The notes below the pieces were generated by a model. That model was not told the DNA's origin and did not search any database. It saw only the letters and a program-made list of their open reading frames with translations. From Artocarpus heterophyllus (taxonomy: Eukaryota > Streptophyta > Magnoliopsida > Rosales > Moraceae), in contig CM046330.1 in assembly GCA_025403435.1 (NCBI GenBank), positions 14,716,239-14,780,238 on the forward strand: a stretch of 64,000 bases of DNA, read 5' to 3'. Below, one piece after another: positions 35,628-48,005 of the stretch (its first letter is position 1; each line of letters begins with the position of its first letter). Made by a program: the position numbers and the translations under genes.

Positions 35628-36487
35628 TAAATGTCTGTTATAAGATCGATGCTTTCGCTATATATCCGTACCACCACTGGGGGCACGTGCATATGACATA
35701 TATAAGGGAGAATTTTTATAATTTTCTCTTATAAGATTTATTTTTTATAAATACTAACATATGTTAATTTGTAACATAATTTAACATATAATATGAATGA
35801 TAATATGATGTAATTTTTTCTATGTATGGTATAAATAAACAAAACTTTTAATATATGGTATAAATAAACACAATTTTTAAAAATATAGTATGTAATTTTC
35901 TATATATATATATATATATATATGTTTGTACATGTAAAACAAAAGCCCATATAGAACAAGCCCAAGTAAGAGAATGGTGATGTGTAGCGGGGGCACCAAG
36001 TACTTCAAACCTCAAGAGTGATGTACAAACACATAACTAAAGCGTGTGAGACAAGCAATTTTTTCCTGTTCTTTTCAGTAAACTAGTTGTTTAAAGGAGA
36101 GAAAAAAAATTAGAACATTTTTTTTAAGTCACACAAGCACATAACCAAAGTAATCAAGTAGTCTACCGTGAGTAAACTAATGGCTTAATTTCTCCACAAG
36201 CGCTGGTTGTGCGCCGAGGATACATTGACAAGAGGCAAAAGCAATGTTGGGATAAAGAGGGGAACTAAGTGGCAACGTCGTAGAAACAGTTATTTCAACT
36301 TCAAAACTTATACTGAACTTAAATAGCTCTAATATAAGAGTTAGCATTGTATAAAAACATAGCTCTAACATTTTTTTGTGTTACAAAATTTAAATATTAT
36401 TTTTATCTCGTTATAAATACTCTAAAAAAAGTGATGCAAAATACCAACTTAAAGTCAAAACTTTAAGCAAGTAAAACCAATCGGATA

Positions 36488-36586
36488 GTGGTTCTAGGCA
36501 TAGCATAACAGTAAAACTATACTTAACTTTACTTAAAAGTAAAAAGTTCGAATCCTCCTACCTTTGAATTAAAAAAAAAAAAAAAA
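36488..36586 (+). mobile_element. Short tRNA-derived SINE, ~99 bp, with TSD
   Basis: A-box-like TGGTTCTAGGCATAGC, B-box AAGTTCGAATCCTCC, and an A17 tail at the right end. Flanks ACCAATCGGATA (36476-36487) and ACCAGTCGGATA (36587-36598) match at 11 of 12 positions, a clear target duplication. Confidence 0.8.
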
Positions 36587-37110
36587 ACCAGTCGGATACT
36601 TAATTATTTTGTCTCCTTCTTTTACGGCGAAAGGAAAAGAAGAAAAGCTTGACGCAGACGCTGTGAAGGAAGCAAAAGGTATACATTTGATCATAATTGG
36701 TATGCTTTTCAACATGGTGAAATTTTTGTAACGAAGATATAAGTTAGAGAAATTTTCCCACTAAACCTTTTTGTTCCTCGTCTATACAACTAAGGGCGTT
36801 TGGGAAGCTAATTCAAATTAATAGTTTAAATTTAAAATATTGTATTAATTTAAATTTTGTAAAAACAATTTTAAAATAAAATTAGTTTGAATCAAATCTT
36901 TTTGTTTTGAACCAAGCTGCAGGCTCTTTGCCAAAGTTTCTATTGATGACTCTTAGAATTTGCTTGTCTTGTAAATGCAACGGCCCAAAAGTAGCCTGCA
37001 TTGTTGTGCCTTGTTTGGATTTTGCAAACAAGAAAGAGAATTTGCATCAAAGCCGCTTTGAAAGAAAATTATATTGGTCAAAAATTTTGTTTCTGCCATT
37101 GGAACATTTG

Positions 37111-37233
37111 AGGCCTGTTTGGTTCGAATATTTGAATAGAGTATTTGAATGAAGATTTAAATTTTTATGAGAGAAAATACTATAGCAAAATGATTCAAAC
37201 TGTGGCTCAAGTATCGAAATAAACGGACCCTTG
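37111..37233. mobile_element. MITE candidate, ~120 bp
   Basis: Left GGCCTGTTTGGTTCGAATA and right (reverse complement) GGGTCCGTTTATTTCGATA are similar inverted ends. No certain TSD. Confidence 0.45.
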
Positions 37234-37685
37234 GTAAAGTTGGCAAATTTCTGAATTCATAAAATTTGTTCTTGCAGTAAATTAATAAATTTTAGATTTA
37301 TTAAAGTTAATTATGATGCGGTTAAATTTTTTAAATTTTTTGAAAAGAGAGAAAAAGACGGCCATTGATTTTTATTCTCCCTAAAAAAAAAAAAATTCTC
37401 TCCCTCGTCCTAAAAAGTAGCTTATGCATAATTGCATTGTTCTTGTAGAATCTAAATCTACATGAAGCATAAATTCCCTAATCGCCGCTGAATGAGATTC
37501 GAGTATCTAATATGCTTTGAGGGCTTTTGTGGCAAGCATTATTTAAGATCCTATGGAACTTTGTTTGGCGTTCAAGATCAGTGGCTTGTATTTGTCAAGA
37601 CAAAAAATAATTAATTATAAGTATAGTGTAACCAAGTTCGTAGGCCTTTCACTTTTTGAAAGAGGAATATCACTGCAAGGTTGTT

Positions 37686-37800
37686 GTTATAGTGTAAAGC
37701 TCTTACATGCCACTGTAATAGAAAAAATAAACTAAAATCTAAAATTCTCATATGCTACAATTCTAATCATACTTCCCAAACATCTCATTACATAGCTACA
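37686..37800. repeat. Dispersed MITE-like element, 'GAGAGCTTTACACTGTA' family
   Basis: Contains GTGTAAAGCTCTTACATGCCAC and ATTCTCATATGCTACAAT followed by CCCAAACATCTC. Confidence 0.5.
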
Positions 37801-38390
37801 GAGACTAGTGATCAATTGTGAAAATTAAGAGCTAATTAGAGGAGGGTGAAATTAGGTATTGAGGAAATCATCTATTAATAAAATAGGATTTTGAATTCAA
37901 ATTGACTCCACAAGTAGGTTGGCGCAAAAATAAACAAATAAACACCCAAGGACAAATATAAAGAAGACATATAGAAAACTGGCCACAAAAAGAAAAGGCA
38001 AAGAATAAAGGACTAGTTGTGGCCTTCTAATATGAAAACTTGTGCCTAAAATTGTGCACCAATAACATAGGTTCCTTTGGCAATTAGGCCCTTTTTTTTA
38101 ATTAAAAAATATAAATAAAAGAAAAGGTGATGGATGGGTAAAAGAGAATCAGCAGCCCTTTTAAAGATGATGAAGATTAGAGTGTCACTTTATAACAGAA
38201 GATAACACCCACTTCTTTCGTGGAAAACCATATGGTATTAAAATAAAAAATAAATGAAAAAAAAGGTGGAAGAGAGGGATTTGACAAGGACATTGAACCA
38301 AAATACGTGATCCCTTTGCAATGATTACCCTCCAATAATTCCCATATATTGAAAGAGTAGTGCCCTCTATTTCCCTTCTCATGAACCTGC

Positions 38391-38395
<5 letters not shown>

Positions 38396-38431
<36 letters not shown>
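38396..38431. repeat. (TA)n microsatellite
   Basis: Uninterrupted TA repeat of ~18 units just 3' of the PDLP gene. Confidence 0.95.
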
Positions 38432-38434
<3 letters not shown>

Positions 38435-38519
38435 TCATTATTTAATCCAAATAAGACCAAAATGGTACCAAAAATAATAATCATATGATAGTAATAATAT
38501 TGATTATAGTTTATACAGT

Positions 38520-39132
38520 TTAATTTAGGGGAAGAAAAACTAATTTACCCATTGTTTTCCGACAAATTGAGAGAAGAACAATAAGAATGGCTATGCTTGC
38601 TAGTACGCCAACAATAATGGCCACCGTTTTTCCCACATCGTCTTCATTAGAGGAACCTAAAAAAACAAAAGCAAAAGGAATTGGAATTAGTTCCAAGTTA
38701 TATTTATGGCATGTACATCAAGATTTGACAGTAGAGGAGGGTAATGCTATCACCACCGTTCATTTGACTGCTTCTTAAAAACATATTCTCTTACAGCTAG
38801 TTGTATTATAATTTTGAGCCTCAAATAAGTGACAAATTGAAAAATTTATATATTAAATAATAGACCTGAAGACTTATAAAATTTAATTTAAAATAAAACA
38901 TATATTGGGTTTTTCTGAATTGGCTTAAATTAAAAATTAGGTGTATATATCCTAATAATAATTTATAGAAAGATTATTTGACATATTTAAGAAGATTATA
39001 AATACGGAGTTCAGAACATACCAACTCTATTCATAGATTCGAGAGTGTCTTCTTTTCTTTTATTTTTATTATTATTATTATTACTACTATTTTTTTAAGA
39101 GAGTGTCTTTTTTTCTTTTATTATTATTATTA

Positions 39133-39167
<35 letters not shown>

Positions 39168-40561
39168 TAAAACAAAATGCAATATGGCGAATAATTTCGC
39201 ACCTATCTGAATACTTCTAGGTGGTATCAAATTGACTCAAATAACACCTTTTGGATCCATTAAAGGTTGCTTATGAAGAAACATATAACATCAAATTAAG
39301 AAAGAGGAAATTTATTAAATATAAAATGAACCAAAATTTAAAGTGAGGAATGGCACAAAGATTGGAGGTATCAAAAGGCAAGCAGCTAAAGTACTACCAC
39401 ACTCCTTAAATGGTTTACTTTAATTTGTTGACCTTGGTTTTGGAGAATTTGAACCACTCTTTCTTTCTTCTCTCTGTGTCCGGAAAGAACTAAAGTAGTC
39501 AATATGTCACTTTAAGAAAAACGAGTTCCTTTATAGTTTTAAGAATTTACAAGGCACAAAGTGCGCACTAACTTAATGGATCTAATTCAACAAGCACTAA
39601 CACTAAAACAATAAAAGAAAGGAAAAACAAAACATGTTACTTTGATGATACACAGTTAAACTTTACCATGTTTCTTTCTTATAATTAAAAAAAAGACATA
39701 AATACGGTTACAGGCTTAACCTAGCAGTATCGAGGTCTTTTGAATCCCAATTCCAACGATACAAAAAAAGAACTAGGGGAAATATGTGTAAAAGAATGAA
39801 CCTGAAGATAGATCATAGTAGCCAGAAGCCCAATAACGAGCATAACATTGTGCCAAGAACACATCAGCGGCTGCAGCCGAACCACACAAGCTCTTCAACT
39901 TTCCGACCGCATCCGCGAGGCAAGAAGAGCAATCTGTTGAACTCAAATCTCCAAGACACTGAGAAAAACCTTCAACCAAGCCAGAGCTACTAACCCTAAA
40001 GCTTATAGCCCCCTGCAAGTCCGCAAGAACGTCGTCTCTTCGCCTAAAGAACTCGACATCAGTGCTCACGCTCTTGCTGCACTTCTTGTACCTTAGACCG
40101 GTATCGGTCTTCCCCAAGAAGTCGAAATGCTCGTACCTAACATAGCAGCCTTCTAGCTGCAAAGAAGCTCCGTAAGAGTAAGGACAAACCAGGCCTATTT
40201 GGCTCACCGCGCTCTCTATGCACTTCGAACAGTCAAGAGAATTCAAGTCACCCCTGCACTGGTACAAGCCGAATATGGAGGCTTCCGGTGGTTCGCTTGA
40301 GCTCTCGTTTCCGACGGCGTAGCTGTTGTACAGGGTTTGAGAGGATGAGCTAACGACGGAGGACAAAAAAGAGTTGCGGTTTCCATCGAAGGGCGAGTTC
40401 GGTTGGAACTTCTCATCCGAGCAGCCTGCATAGATGAAGATGTGGGCTTTGATGGTGTGACCATGGACACTAAGTGAGGAGAAGAGCAAGAAAAGAGAAG
40501 CAGTGACTCTCAGGGCTAAGAAGGGTTTGTGAATGGAGTGAAGATGAAGGCTCTTCACCAT
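38520..40561 (-). CDS. PDLP7: Plasmodesmata-located protein (two DUF26 domains, one transmembrane segment), two exons
   Basis: Exon 1 (40561-39802) and exon 2 (38656-38520) join in phase 1 (donor TTCAG|GTTCAT, acceptor TTTTTTAG) to give 298 residues. A signal peptide ending near SVHG is followed by two Gnk2-homologous DUF26 domains. Each has the C-x8-C-x2-C motif: C102/C111/C114 and C202/C211/C214. Exon 2 adds an acidic linker (SSNEDDVGK) and a membrane span (TVAIIVGVLASIAILIVLLS) with a very short CRK tail. This is the layout and length of PDLPs, type I membrane proteins that sit in plasmodesmata and promote callose deposition and closure. KPDT-like GKTDTGLRYKKC and ASLQLEGCY fit the PDLP6/7 subgroup. 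The last codons are uncertain: exon 2 may instead splice at ATG|GTAAAT (38549) to a tiny third exon. No kinase domain follows, so it is not a CRK receptor. Confidence 0.88.
38657..39801 (-). other. Intron of the PDLP gene
   Basis: About 1.15 kb. It contains two ATT/TTA microsatellite tracts (39062-39088, 39115-39168) separated by a repeated GAGAGTGTCTTTTTTTCTTTT. A small tRNA-like B box (GAGGTCTTTTGAATCCC) near 39730 may mark a SINE scrap. Confidence 0.75.
39062..39168. repeat. (ATT)n microsatellite, two tracts
   Basis: TATTATTATTATT runs flank a duplicated GAGAGTGTCTT sequence. The duplication looks like a local slippage or tandem copy. Confidence 0.85.
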
Positions 40562-41565
40562 TTTTTTCCCTATTCAATTCTTTTGCTCAATTTGGTCTAT
40601 CTAATTGTATACTTTTGTTTTTGTTTTGTGTTTTGATCAGTGGGGTGATGTGAGACTGAGAATAAGAGATTAGTTTGCTTTTTGGCACCTTTTGCTGTGC
40701 CTAATGGGCCTACTTGAGTATGTTCATTGTTAAAGCATCTAGATGTGGAAATTCTGCTTTCCTTTGAGTTAATATTAGAAATCTTATGTACTTCAACTAG
40801 TTGCTGCTTGCAATTCTCTCCCTTACCTTAATATGCTCTTTACATCATTTGAAATAAGCTTTTATTGTGTTTGGGAGAGTAGTTTAAACCATATGCTTAG
40901 GTTTAAGAACTGTATTATATGAGAGCTTTATATTACAATTTTTTATTGTACATGTGACAGCTTTAAACTTATCTCTTTTTTAGTGTAGTTTAGTGTTTCA
41001 TTTAAAATTCAATTATCTGTTTCCATAAAAAAAGAAAAAAAGAAAAGAAAATCAATAACCAGTAATCTTATAGTTCATATTTCATATTTTATCTATCGTT
41101 AAGGCCTTCCATACTCCTGTTGACATGCCAATCAAAAGATAGGATGGTCCAACTTGGCTTAAGATCCATAAAACGATAAATCAATTTATTATTTTCTTAA
41201 TTGTTTCTTCATATTTTTTTTTTCATTCTCTCAGTGTCAAAGAGAGCCAATTATTATGTCTACATAATCTAAGAGTGCAACTTCTATCTATTTATAACGG
41301 AATAAATCAAAAGATAATAATTACATTAAATAAAATAATAAATGATTAAAGCTAAAGTTTATATAGGTTTTGTTCCTCTTAATTCTCAATATGATGAATG
41401 TATATATAATTTTCTTGGATATTTTTTACCTCTTTAGGATTTTATAAAATTGTAGATCCGCCAAGAGGGAACTTTTTGTGTTTCACACCCACTCTCTTGT
41501 AAGTTGAAAACTTTCTTCAATGTTGAGGATAGTGAGAAAGTTTTCGAATCCTAATTTAACCCTAC
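40562..41565. other. Intergenic DNA upstream of the PDLP gene
   Basis: PDLP promoter side. No sure TATA box on the - strand. It contains one dispersed MITE-like copy (40866-41010). No gene. Confidence 0.5.
40866..41010. repeat. Dispersed MITE-like element, 'GAGAGCTTTACACTGTA' family
   Basis: TGTGTTTGGGAGAGTAG at one end and TATATGAGAGCTTTATATTAC inside; diverged. Confidence 0.45.
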
Positions 41566-42134
41566 TTGGGCCTGTAATTTTGAACACAACAGGTGATACG
41601 ATATGAAAACGATACGAGATAAATGGTTTAAAACTTATATATATTATTTGGGTCATAAATGGGCCGACATGAATAACATGAAATAAATGGTTTGAATTTG
41701 TGCTAGGTCGTTTAACACGCTTAACATTTCTACATACCTAGTAGTATCATCTATATGCATTGTGTTCGTATATTTTTGTGTTTTTGTCAACTATTGACAT
41801 TTTGGAGAATTTATGTTCTCGCATGCTTGGTTGATTTATCTACAATTTATAAAAAAGTAGTTAATTAATATTCTTTTTGAATTCCAGATAAAATTTTAAA
41901 CTTTTTTAGCTAGTTGGGTCATAATCATGTCATAAATGGGTTTTTGTCGTGCCAACCTATCACGGCCTGATTAATAAATATGTTCGCGTGTCATGTCTAT
42001 GTCATAAATGTTTTGTGTTCATATTTGGTTCTTAACACGTTTATTAATTGTATCGTATTCATATTAATCGTGCCATGTCATGATTAAGTCAGCTGGAACT
42101 CAATACGTAGACATGAATTTGTTAACCTTACCCT
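41566..42134. mobile_element. Diverged hAT-type MITE, relative of 1828-2371
   Basis: Shares GATACGATATGAAAACGATACGAG, the TGGGTCATAAATGGG stretch and CGTGTCATGTC motifs with the 1828-2371 element, in the same order. The ends are degenerate and no convincing TSD remains. Confidence 0.6.
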
Positions 42135-44139
42135 ACACAATATACAGGACCCTTACAGATGTCAACAACATTAGATTTTTTGCACTCTATCTGGAATTTG
42201 TAAGTACCCTCGTTGGGAAATTCAAAACTAAAAGAGATTAGAAAGAGAATGAGTAAATCAAACGAAGTGTTGATGATGAGAGATCAATTTTCAATGAAAT
42301 GCAATAAGAAGTAGCATAATACGTATTTTAATTTTCCTTTTAAAACCCTCAACGTCCAACTCACGTGTTAAAATAATTAATCATAATAATTATTTCGTGC
42401 CTAATGGGCAAACAATTTTTGGTGATTAAATGTTTCAAAATCAGAAATCTTACTTGTTATTTTCCTCTCCTAAGATTAACTAGTGTGTAAGCATTGGTAA
42501 AAATCTTCTCAAACCTCTCAATTCTCCTTCCTATCAATCTTGGTTAGTTTATTAGATGATAAATTAGAGCTTGAAAACTCATATAAAGGCAAAAAAAATA
42601 TCTAAGTTAATCGTTTTCACTAAGGTCCCGTTTGGCATGTAGGATTGGATAAGATTATGAAGATTAGATTGGATTGGATTGGATAAAGCAAAATCATGTT
42701 CTATGTTTGGTGAACTCTTGGATTGGAAGTCCAGAAAAGCAGAAAACAAAAATTAATTACTAAAGTTGCATGAAATGATTTTCTACACTAATAATAATAC
42801 TTATTAAGAAAATCAAAGCATTAAAACTTAATTTAAATTAAAAAATTCAACTATTATGCCAAATATATTACTAACAAAAAAACGTAAATATACTTTTTTT
42901 AATTAAAAAGTCATTCTTGTTAAAAAAAAAGCCATTATTCCTTTAAAATAAAAAGGCATTAATATAATTTCAAAACATAAAAAGAAAGGGGAAAAAAAGA
43001 AGAAGAGAAAAGCCATTAACAACGTCTTTCTCATCTTGCTGCGATGATGGAAGACGAGGGGAGGGCGGCTCTTGCGACGATGAAGTATATTGGTGGTGGA
43101 GATGCAACAGAAAGGGGCGATATGAGGGCGGGATCGTTGATGTGGACAGAGTTGGAAGGTGTGCGAACGGTGATCGACAAAGAACTAAGACCAACAAAGA
43201 TTCGGGTTGGGATTAGAATTATTTATTCTAATCTTAGTCCAAATATGGTGTATCAAATGCAGCGTAAGGGTTTATTTATAGCACTAGAATAGAAATCACA
43301 ATCAAAGTTTCAGATTTCAAGATTACAAAATTTTAACAATAAACTAACCATCAAGATATCCACTATATCAAAATTTAATATATAGAAACAAAAAACTTAC
43401 CATAAGTTAGAAACTAGAGGATTTTTCAAAGTAAGCTCTCCATCTATCTCTTTTCCTTGCTTTTCCTACTATGTGGAATATGAAGACTATCGTAAACATC
43501 TTTGATACCAATGTCGGAAGCATATACCATTTAGCGTCAAGTCTAATTTTAGCTCTATTAGATATCGAATCCAACGATCTATTATAACAAATTTTTAATA
43601 TGCTCTCATCCAAAATCTATTACGATAACCCCATAATATAACATGATCATGATCTCGATGCTTATGGTGTGTGAAACACTCCTTACCCCTATCACAATCA
43701 CGATCTCGATCCAAGTAAGGTTTGAAAAACACTCACCTCTATTAGCATGGAAATCAGAAATAAATTTGGTGGTGTACCACTTTTGTACTACCATTTTTTT
43801 TTTCTTTCCTTTAATTCATATCATTTCATTTAACCAAAAATGTCAAAATACTCTTAAATAATACATGTTTACCCAACTTAGTCTAAATACTTGTGATTAA
43901 TTATGTCTTTATATTCTTCAAAAATGGTATGTTTTAAACTTTCTTATAAAAATGAAAAATTAAAAAAGCCATAGAAGTGATAGCCGTCAAAGGGACCCCA
44001 AACTCAAACACTTCTCGTTGGGGTGGAAGTGTGGCCCATTTCAATAGTCTGGGTTGGGCCCAAGCCAAGTAGCCCTTTAAAAAAGGTGGATCAGTTAGCC
44101 CAATCCAATACCACCTCACCGTTTTATCCAAGCCTCAAA
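42135..44139. other. Intergenic DNA containing one probable DNA element
   Basis: 42624-43264 is a probable non-autonomous element (separate entry). The rest is AT-rich. Opposing ORFs at 43606-43861 arise from CATGATCATGATCTCGAT-type repeats and are not genes. No other gene. Confidence 0.5.
42624..43264. mobile_element. Probable non-autonomous DNA element with GC-rich centre
   Basis: The left end GGTCCCGTTTGGCATGTAGG and repeated GATTGGATTGG are typical of plant Harbinger/hAT-like elements. The right end (AATCTTAGTCCAAATATGGTGTATCAAATG) carries the corresponding inverted sequence. The middle (43030-43210) is unusually GC-rich and open in both directions (82 codons + strand, 75 codons - strand). 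It could be captured host sequence, but I recognise no domain. Confidence 0.5.
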
Positions 44140-44993
44140 CTTTTTACTCGAACTTTTCCTGGCCATTGTTCGAGAAGTCAACGTCTAACAAAATTTTATT
44201 GCTGGAGCCGAATTGATGGATGATCATCTCCTAGAATCTAAAAAAAGCACCGGATAATAAATAAAATACATCGAATTAGTCACAGAAGCGAATGTGAGAA
44301 CCTAATTTCATGAACATTGTGGTAAAAAAAAAAAAATTAAATCATACTTTTTTTTATTACTATTTACCAATAATATCAATTCATGCATCCTGCAAGATTT
44401 GGAATAATTATATTTCTTCTTCATTTTTGTCATTTAGAATTCTAATGCGGGGTATAAATTTTGTAGGAAAAGACGTATAAAAATATTTAAAAACTATAGC
44501 CATTATATATGCAAGCAAAATATGAAGTTTCTCAAATATGTAAATGTATTATGAAAGATGAGGGACTTAGCAGCTACCATAAACAATCTCTTTTTTTTTT
44601 TTTTTTTTTAAGCGAACCACGTATTCATCTATTAGGAAAATTTTGGATTTATCTCAAAAACTGAAAATGAACAAATAAATAAACCCCAACAATAGTAATA
44701 CATATTTCCAAGCCCTAAGTTAATGGCTGTAAGTGTTAGCTAACCTCTGGCAAAATGAGTTTCTCGTACCAAATATGAAATTATTTGTTACTTTTTGAAG
44801 ATGCTTTTCAATTCTATACGAATGTATCCAACCAACTTTTGATATAAATTTTATGAAAAAAAATACTATATCAAAAGTTAGTGTATATTTCCCAAACGCC
44901 CTAGTAATAGGCCTAGACAAGCAATTTAAGAAGAGTAGTCGATATACTTCAAAAAAAAAACAAAACTTAATTGGGTTGCATGCATAATATAGC

Positions 44994-45488
44994 GGGTATT
45001 TGGCAATGTTATCCCCTAAATCTGTCGAACATTTACAAATTGTCCCTTAAACTCTTAATTTTGGCAAGTTGTCTTTTGAACTTATAAATATATAACAAAT
45101 CACCTCATTAATAGCGATTTAATTTTTTTTTACTAAATTTGACATGTAATTTGCACATAAATAGTTGATTATTGATATGAATGGTCATTTTTATATATTT
45201 AAACCCAAATTTATTGTGTTTAATATTTTTGACAAAGTTTTAATCAAAATAGAAAATTTTGAATTAACTTTAGTTTGAATATAAACTTGAATTAATATTT
45301 ATATAAAAAACCCTTTTAAACCAATCATATGAAAATCACACATCAATTTTAGTAAAAAACTTAAAATTACTAATAATAGGTGATGATTTGCTACAGATTT
45401 ATCAATTCAAGGGGTACCTTACAAAAATTAAAAGTTCAGGGGCAATTTGTAAATATGCAACAAGTTCAGGACAATAATGCCAAATCCC
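44994..45488. mobile_element. Mutator-like MITE, 495 bp, 9-bp TSD
   Basis: ~55-bp terminal inverted repeats: left GGGTATTTGGCAATGTTATC... against right reverse complement GGGATTTGGCATTATTGTCC.... Perfect 9-bp flanks TAATATAGC at 44985-44993 and 45489-45497. No transposase. It sits inside block copy A. Confidence 0.85.
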
Positions 45489-46802
45489 TAATATAGCACT
45501 AACACTACACTTAACTTTAGTATAGGTTTATGTCTAAATTGAATTGAATATCTTCACCTTTAAGTTATATTGAGAGAGAGTAGTTGAGAACTTTTGCACT
45601 GTGTGGAATTAATTTCTTCACGAAACAAGCTTTATATAAAATTAGTTGCGTATGGAAGGGATTTGTAACGCTCCTATATGGGGGTTAACAGTTTTTAATG
45701 AGATAAAATAAAAATAAATAATAAAAGTAAAACCTTAAAAATAAAATTTGCCCGGGACTTAAATGAAAATTCTCAACTCAAAAATAAAAATATAAACGAT
45801 AAGTAAACCACAGTTTAATGTAGCACCTTTAATTTAATAATATAAACTGTTGTCATCATCATTTTAACCCTCAACACATTGTAATACAGTCACAGAAAGT
45901 AACAATTGATGCTTACATTATCATGAAGAACATTCTCAACGATTGAAGCAGTCCCAATGTAATATAGTTACATCACTTCCTCAACTATATTTCTCGTAGC
46001 CACCTCACACTTAGTGAGTCCTGAAAAGATATAAACATAAGGGAATGAGCAACACTATGCTCAGTAGAGAAAGCCATTACTCACCTTTAGGTTTTTATCA
46101 TTACCACATTAAAATCTGCATGGTTAGTAAGTCACATCATATTCCAGATTATGAGGTTTATTATGATCACATCTTATGGATACCGTAGTTAATCATTACC
46201 AAGTGTCATAATTACACATTTATACAAATATTACCAATCATCATTGTTCCTAGGTATCCATGTTAAATTGAGTATCACTCAACTCATCGAAACCCAAATG
46301 GGCGCACTTGATCACCCTATAAACATTCCAAGGGTGTTCCGGTGAGGAGACATCAAGCCCCGAGTCCTCACCAAATCAATTCCTGTACAGTGTGTTCTGG
46401 GACTTTCAACCCAAGGAAGCGTCATCACCTTCCCCCTATTTTACCTTTTAGGGTATTCATGCCCAAGGACGTAACCGTCGCCCTTTTCATGTCTCACAAT
46501 TTCTCTATATTAAATCATTATTAATAGAGTTAATTTTCCTAACCATACTTCTCAATTTATAACATGTGTCAATTCATTATGTTCCTCGCCGTACAATACA
46601 AGACGAGTCCATGTCATAGTTTCATATGTGATACACATATAATATCAGTTCAACATAGATATATATATATTGCGGCAAAACAATCAATTTTAATTCTATA
46701 AAAACCTCACAAAAGATGAGTAAGAGAATCCCTACCTTTCAAGCTTATCAACAGTCTCTTAATCCTGGAATCAATTAACGTTAGCTCCATACTCCCTTGA
46801 TC

Positions 46803-48005
46803 TTGAACTCCAAGCAAAACAGATCCAGTTGTATCTCGCTGTATCTACGAAGCATCCTCTGTAGTGCTCCTCGAGCGACTATGAATGGTTAGGAATGCTT
46901 CCTGGAGATCATACATTCTTGAAAATGTCATTCTGGACTCCGATACTGCTGTTTGAATCGCCTCGATTCGCGTACAGTCGGTACCGGATGATTTTCATCG
47001 GAGTGGAATTTGCTCGAACGGAGGTCACCATTGCATCTAGAGCATCGAAACGAGTCAGGAGGCGGTCTCGGATCTTCGATCGGAGGTCCGGATCACAAAA
47101 TTCCAATTTAGCCTTTGACCGGCCGTTGACCGGCGTTGACCGCCGTTAACCAGCGTTGACCGTCGTTGACCGACGTCAATCGGGGTCCGTTGGCAGCTGG
47201 GCTCGGGCCTACCCCCCCTAAATCGACCCTTCTGAGTCCAATGGCGGGGTCAATTTCACCCAATTCTGCCTCTAACATAGCGGGTCGTGAAGTACAACGT
47301 CGGTAGAAATGGATGAGCTCCGATCTTGATTCTCCGACAATGGAAACTTGAAATTGGCTGAGGGCTTTTGCTACCCATCCTCCTATGAGCATTTCCCCTC
47401 ATCCAATTTGAAGAAACGTGGCTGGGAAGAGCCAAAACGGAGACTCCCGCGGCGGTTGACGGCGGCGTTGGCTGTTCTCCGGCGAAACCGGCTCCTTCCG
47501 TGCAATTGATCGAGGGGTTTTACTCCCCTTGATCCTCTGAACTCATTGGGAGGGGTGGTGTCAGTCACCTCCTCCGGCAAGGCGGAGTTCCACCATGGGG
47601 GCGGCGGTGCACGGCGGCAATAGGCGGGCGGAGCAATCCGGCGGTTGTTGAGCTGCCACCAAGGGTGGGTTTTGTTCCTCTCATCACGGTGGTCGTGTAG
47701 GAACAAGAATCACGTCGATCGGACGTCGGACGGCGAAGATATCTCGTCGGAAAGAAATGGGTTTTGCCGCCACTTTGGGCGGCGCGTGTGGTCTCCTCCG
47801 GCGGCGTTTTGGGCGGCGCGGCACCTCGTTGGACTCAGCTCGTCGAGAGCTTTCCATTGGTGCGGGAGGTGTCGAAAACGGATGCCGAAATCTCAAACGA
47901 TCTTTGAGGGGAGAGAGAGAATTCTAGAGAGAGAAAGAGGAGAGAGAAAGTGTCGAGTTTCTCTCAATTTTCTGATTTTTTTTTATTTTTATTTTATATA
48001 TATAT
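46803..48005 (-). other. GC-rich alternative U3 of the solo LTR
   Basis: About 1.2 kb, much richer in G+C than the window, with CGGCG-rich stretches around 47430-47830. A purine tract (GAGAGAGA, 47908-47950) lies near the outer end. Several overlapping ORFs on both strands (up to 123 codons) follow from the base composition; none shows a domain or consistent frame. Confidence 0.7.
47114..47180. repeat. Tandem ~10-bp repeat with TTGACC (W-box) motifs
   Basis: Units CGTTGACCGG, CGTTGACCGC, CGTTAACCAG, CGTTGACCGT, CGTTGACCGA follow one another inside the U3 of the solo LTR. TTGAC(C/T) is the WRKY-factor W-box. Confidence 0.8.

Larger units (their letters stand above)
34207..38519. other. Intergenic region between the PME and PDLP genes
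   Basis: No gene supported. It contains three short members of the GAGAGCTTTACACTGTA family, a SINE at 36488-36586, a MITE candidate at 37111-37233 and TA microsatellites at 35901-35924 and 38396-38431. The 81-codon frame at 36907-37152 overlaps the MITE and has no domain. Confidence 0.55.

Noticed and set aside
43934..44223. Overlapping 65-codon - strand and 66-codon + strand frames at the edge of block A
   Set aside because: The matching part of block C is not open in the same frames, and no family is recognisable.
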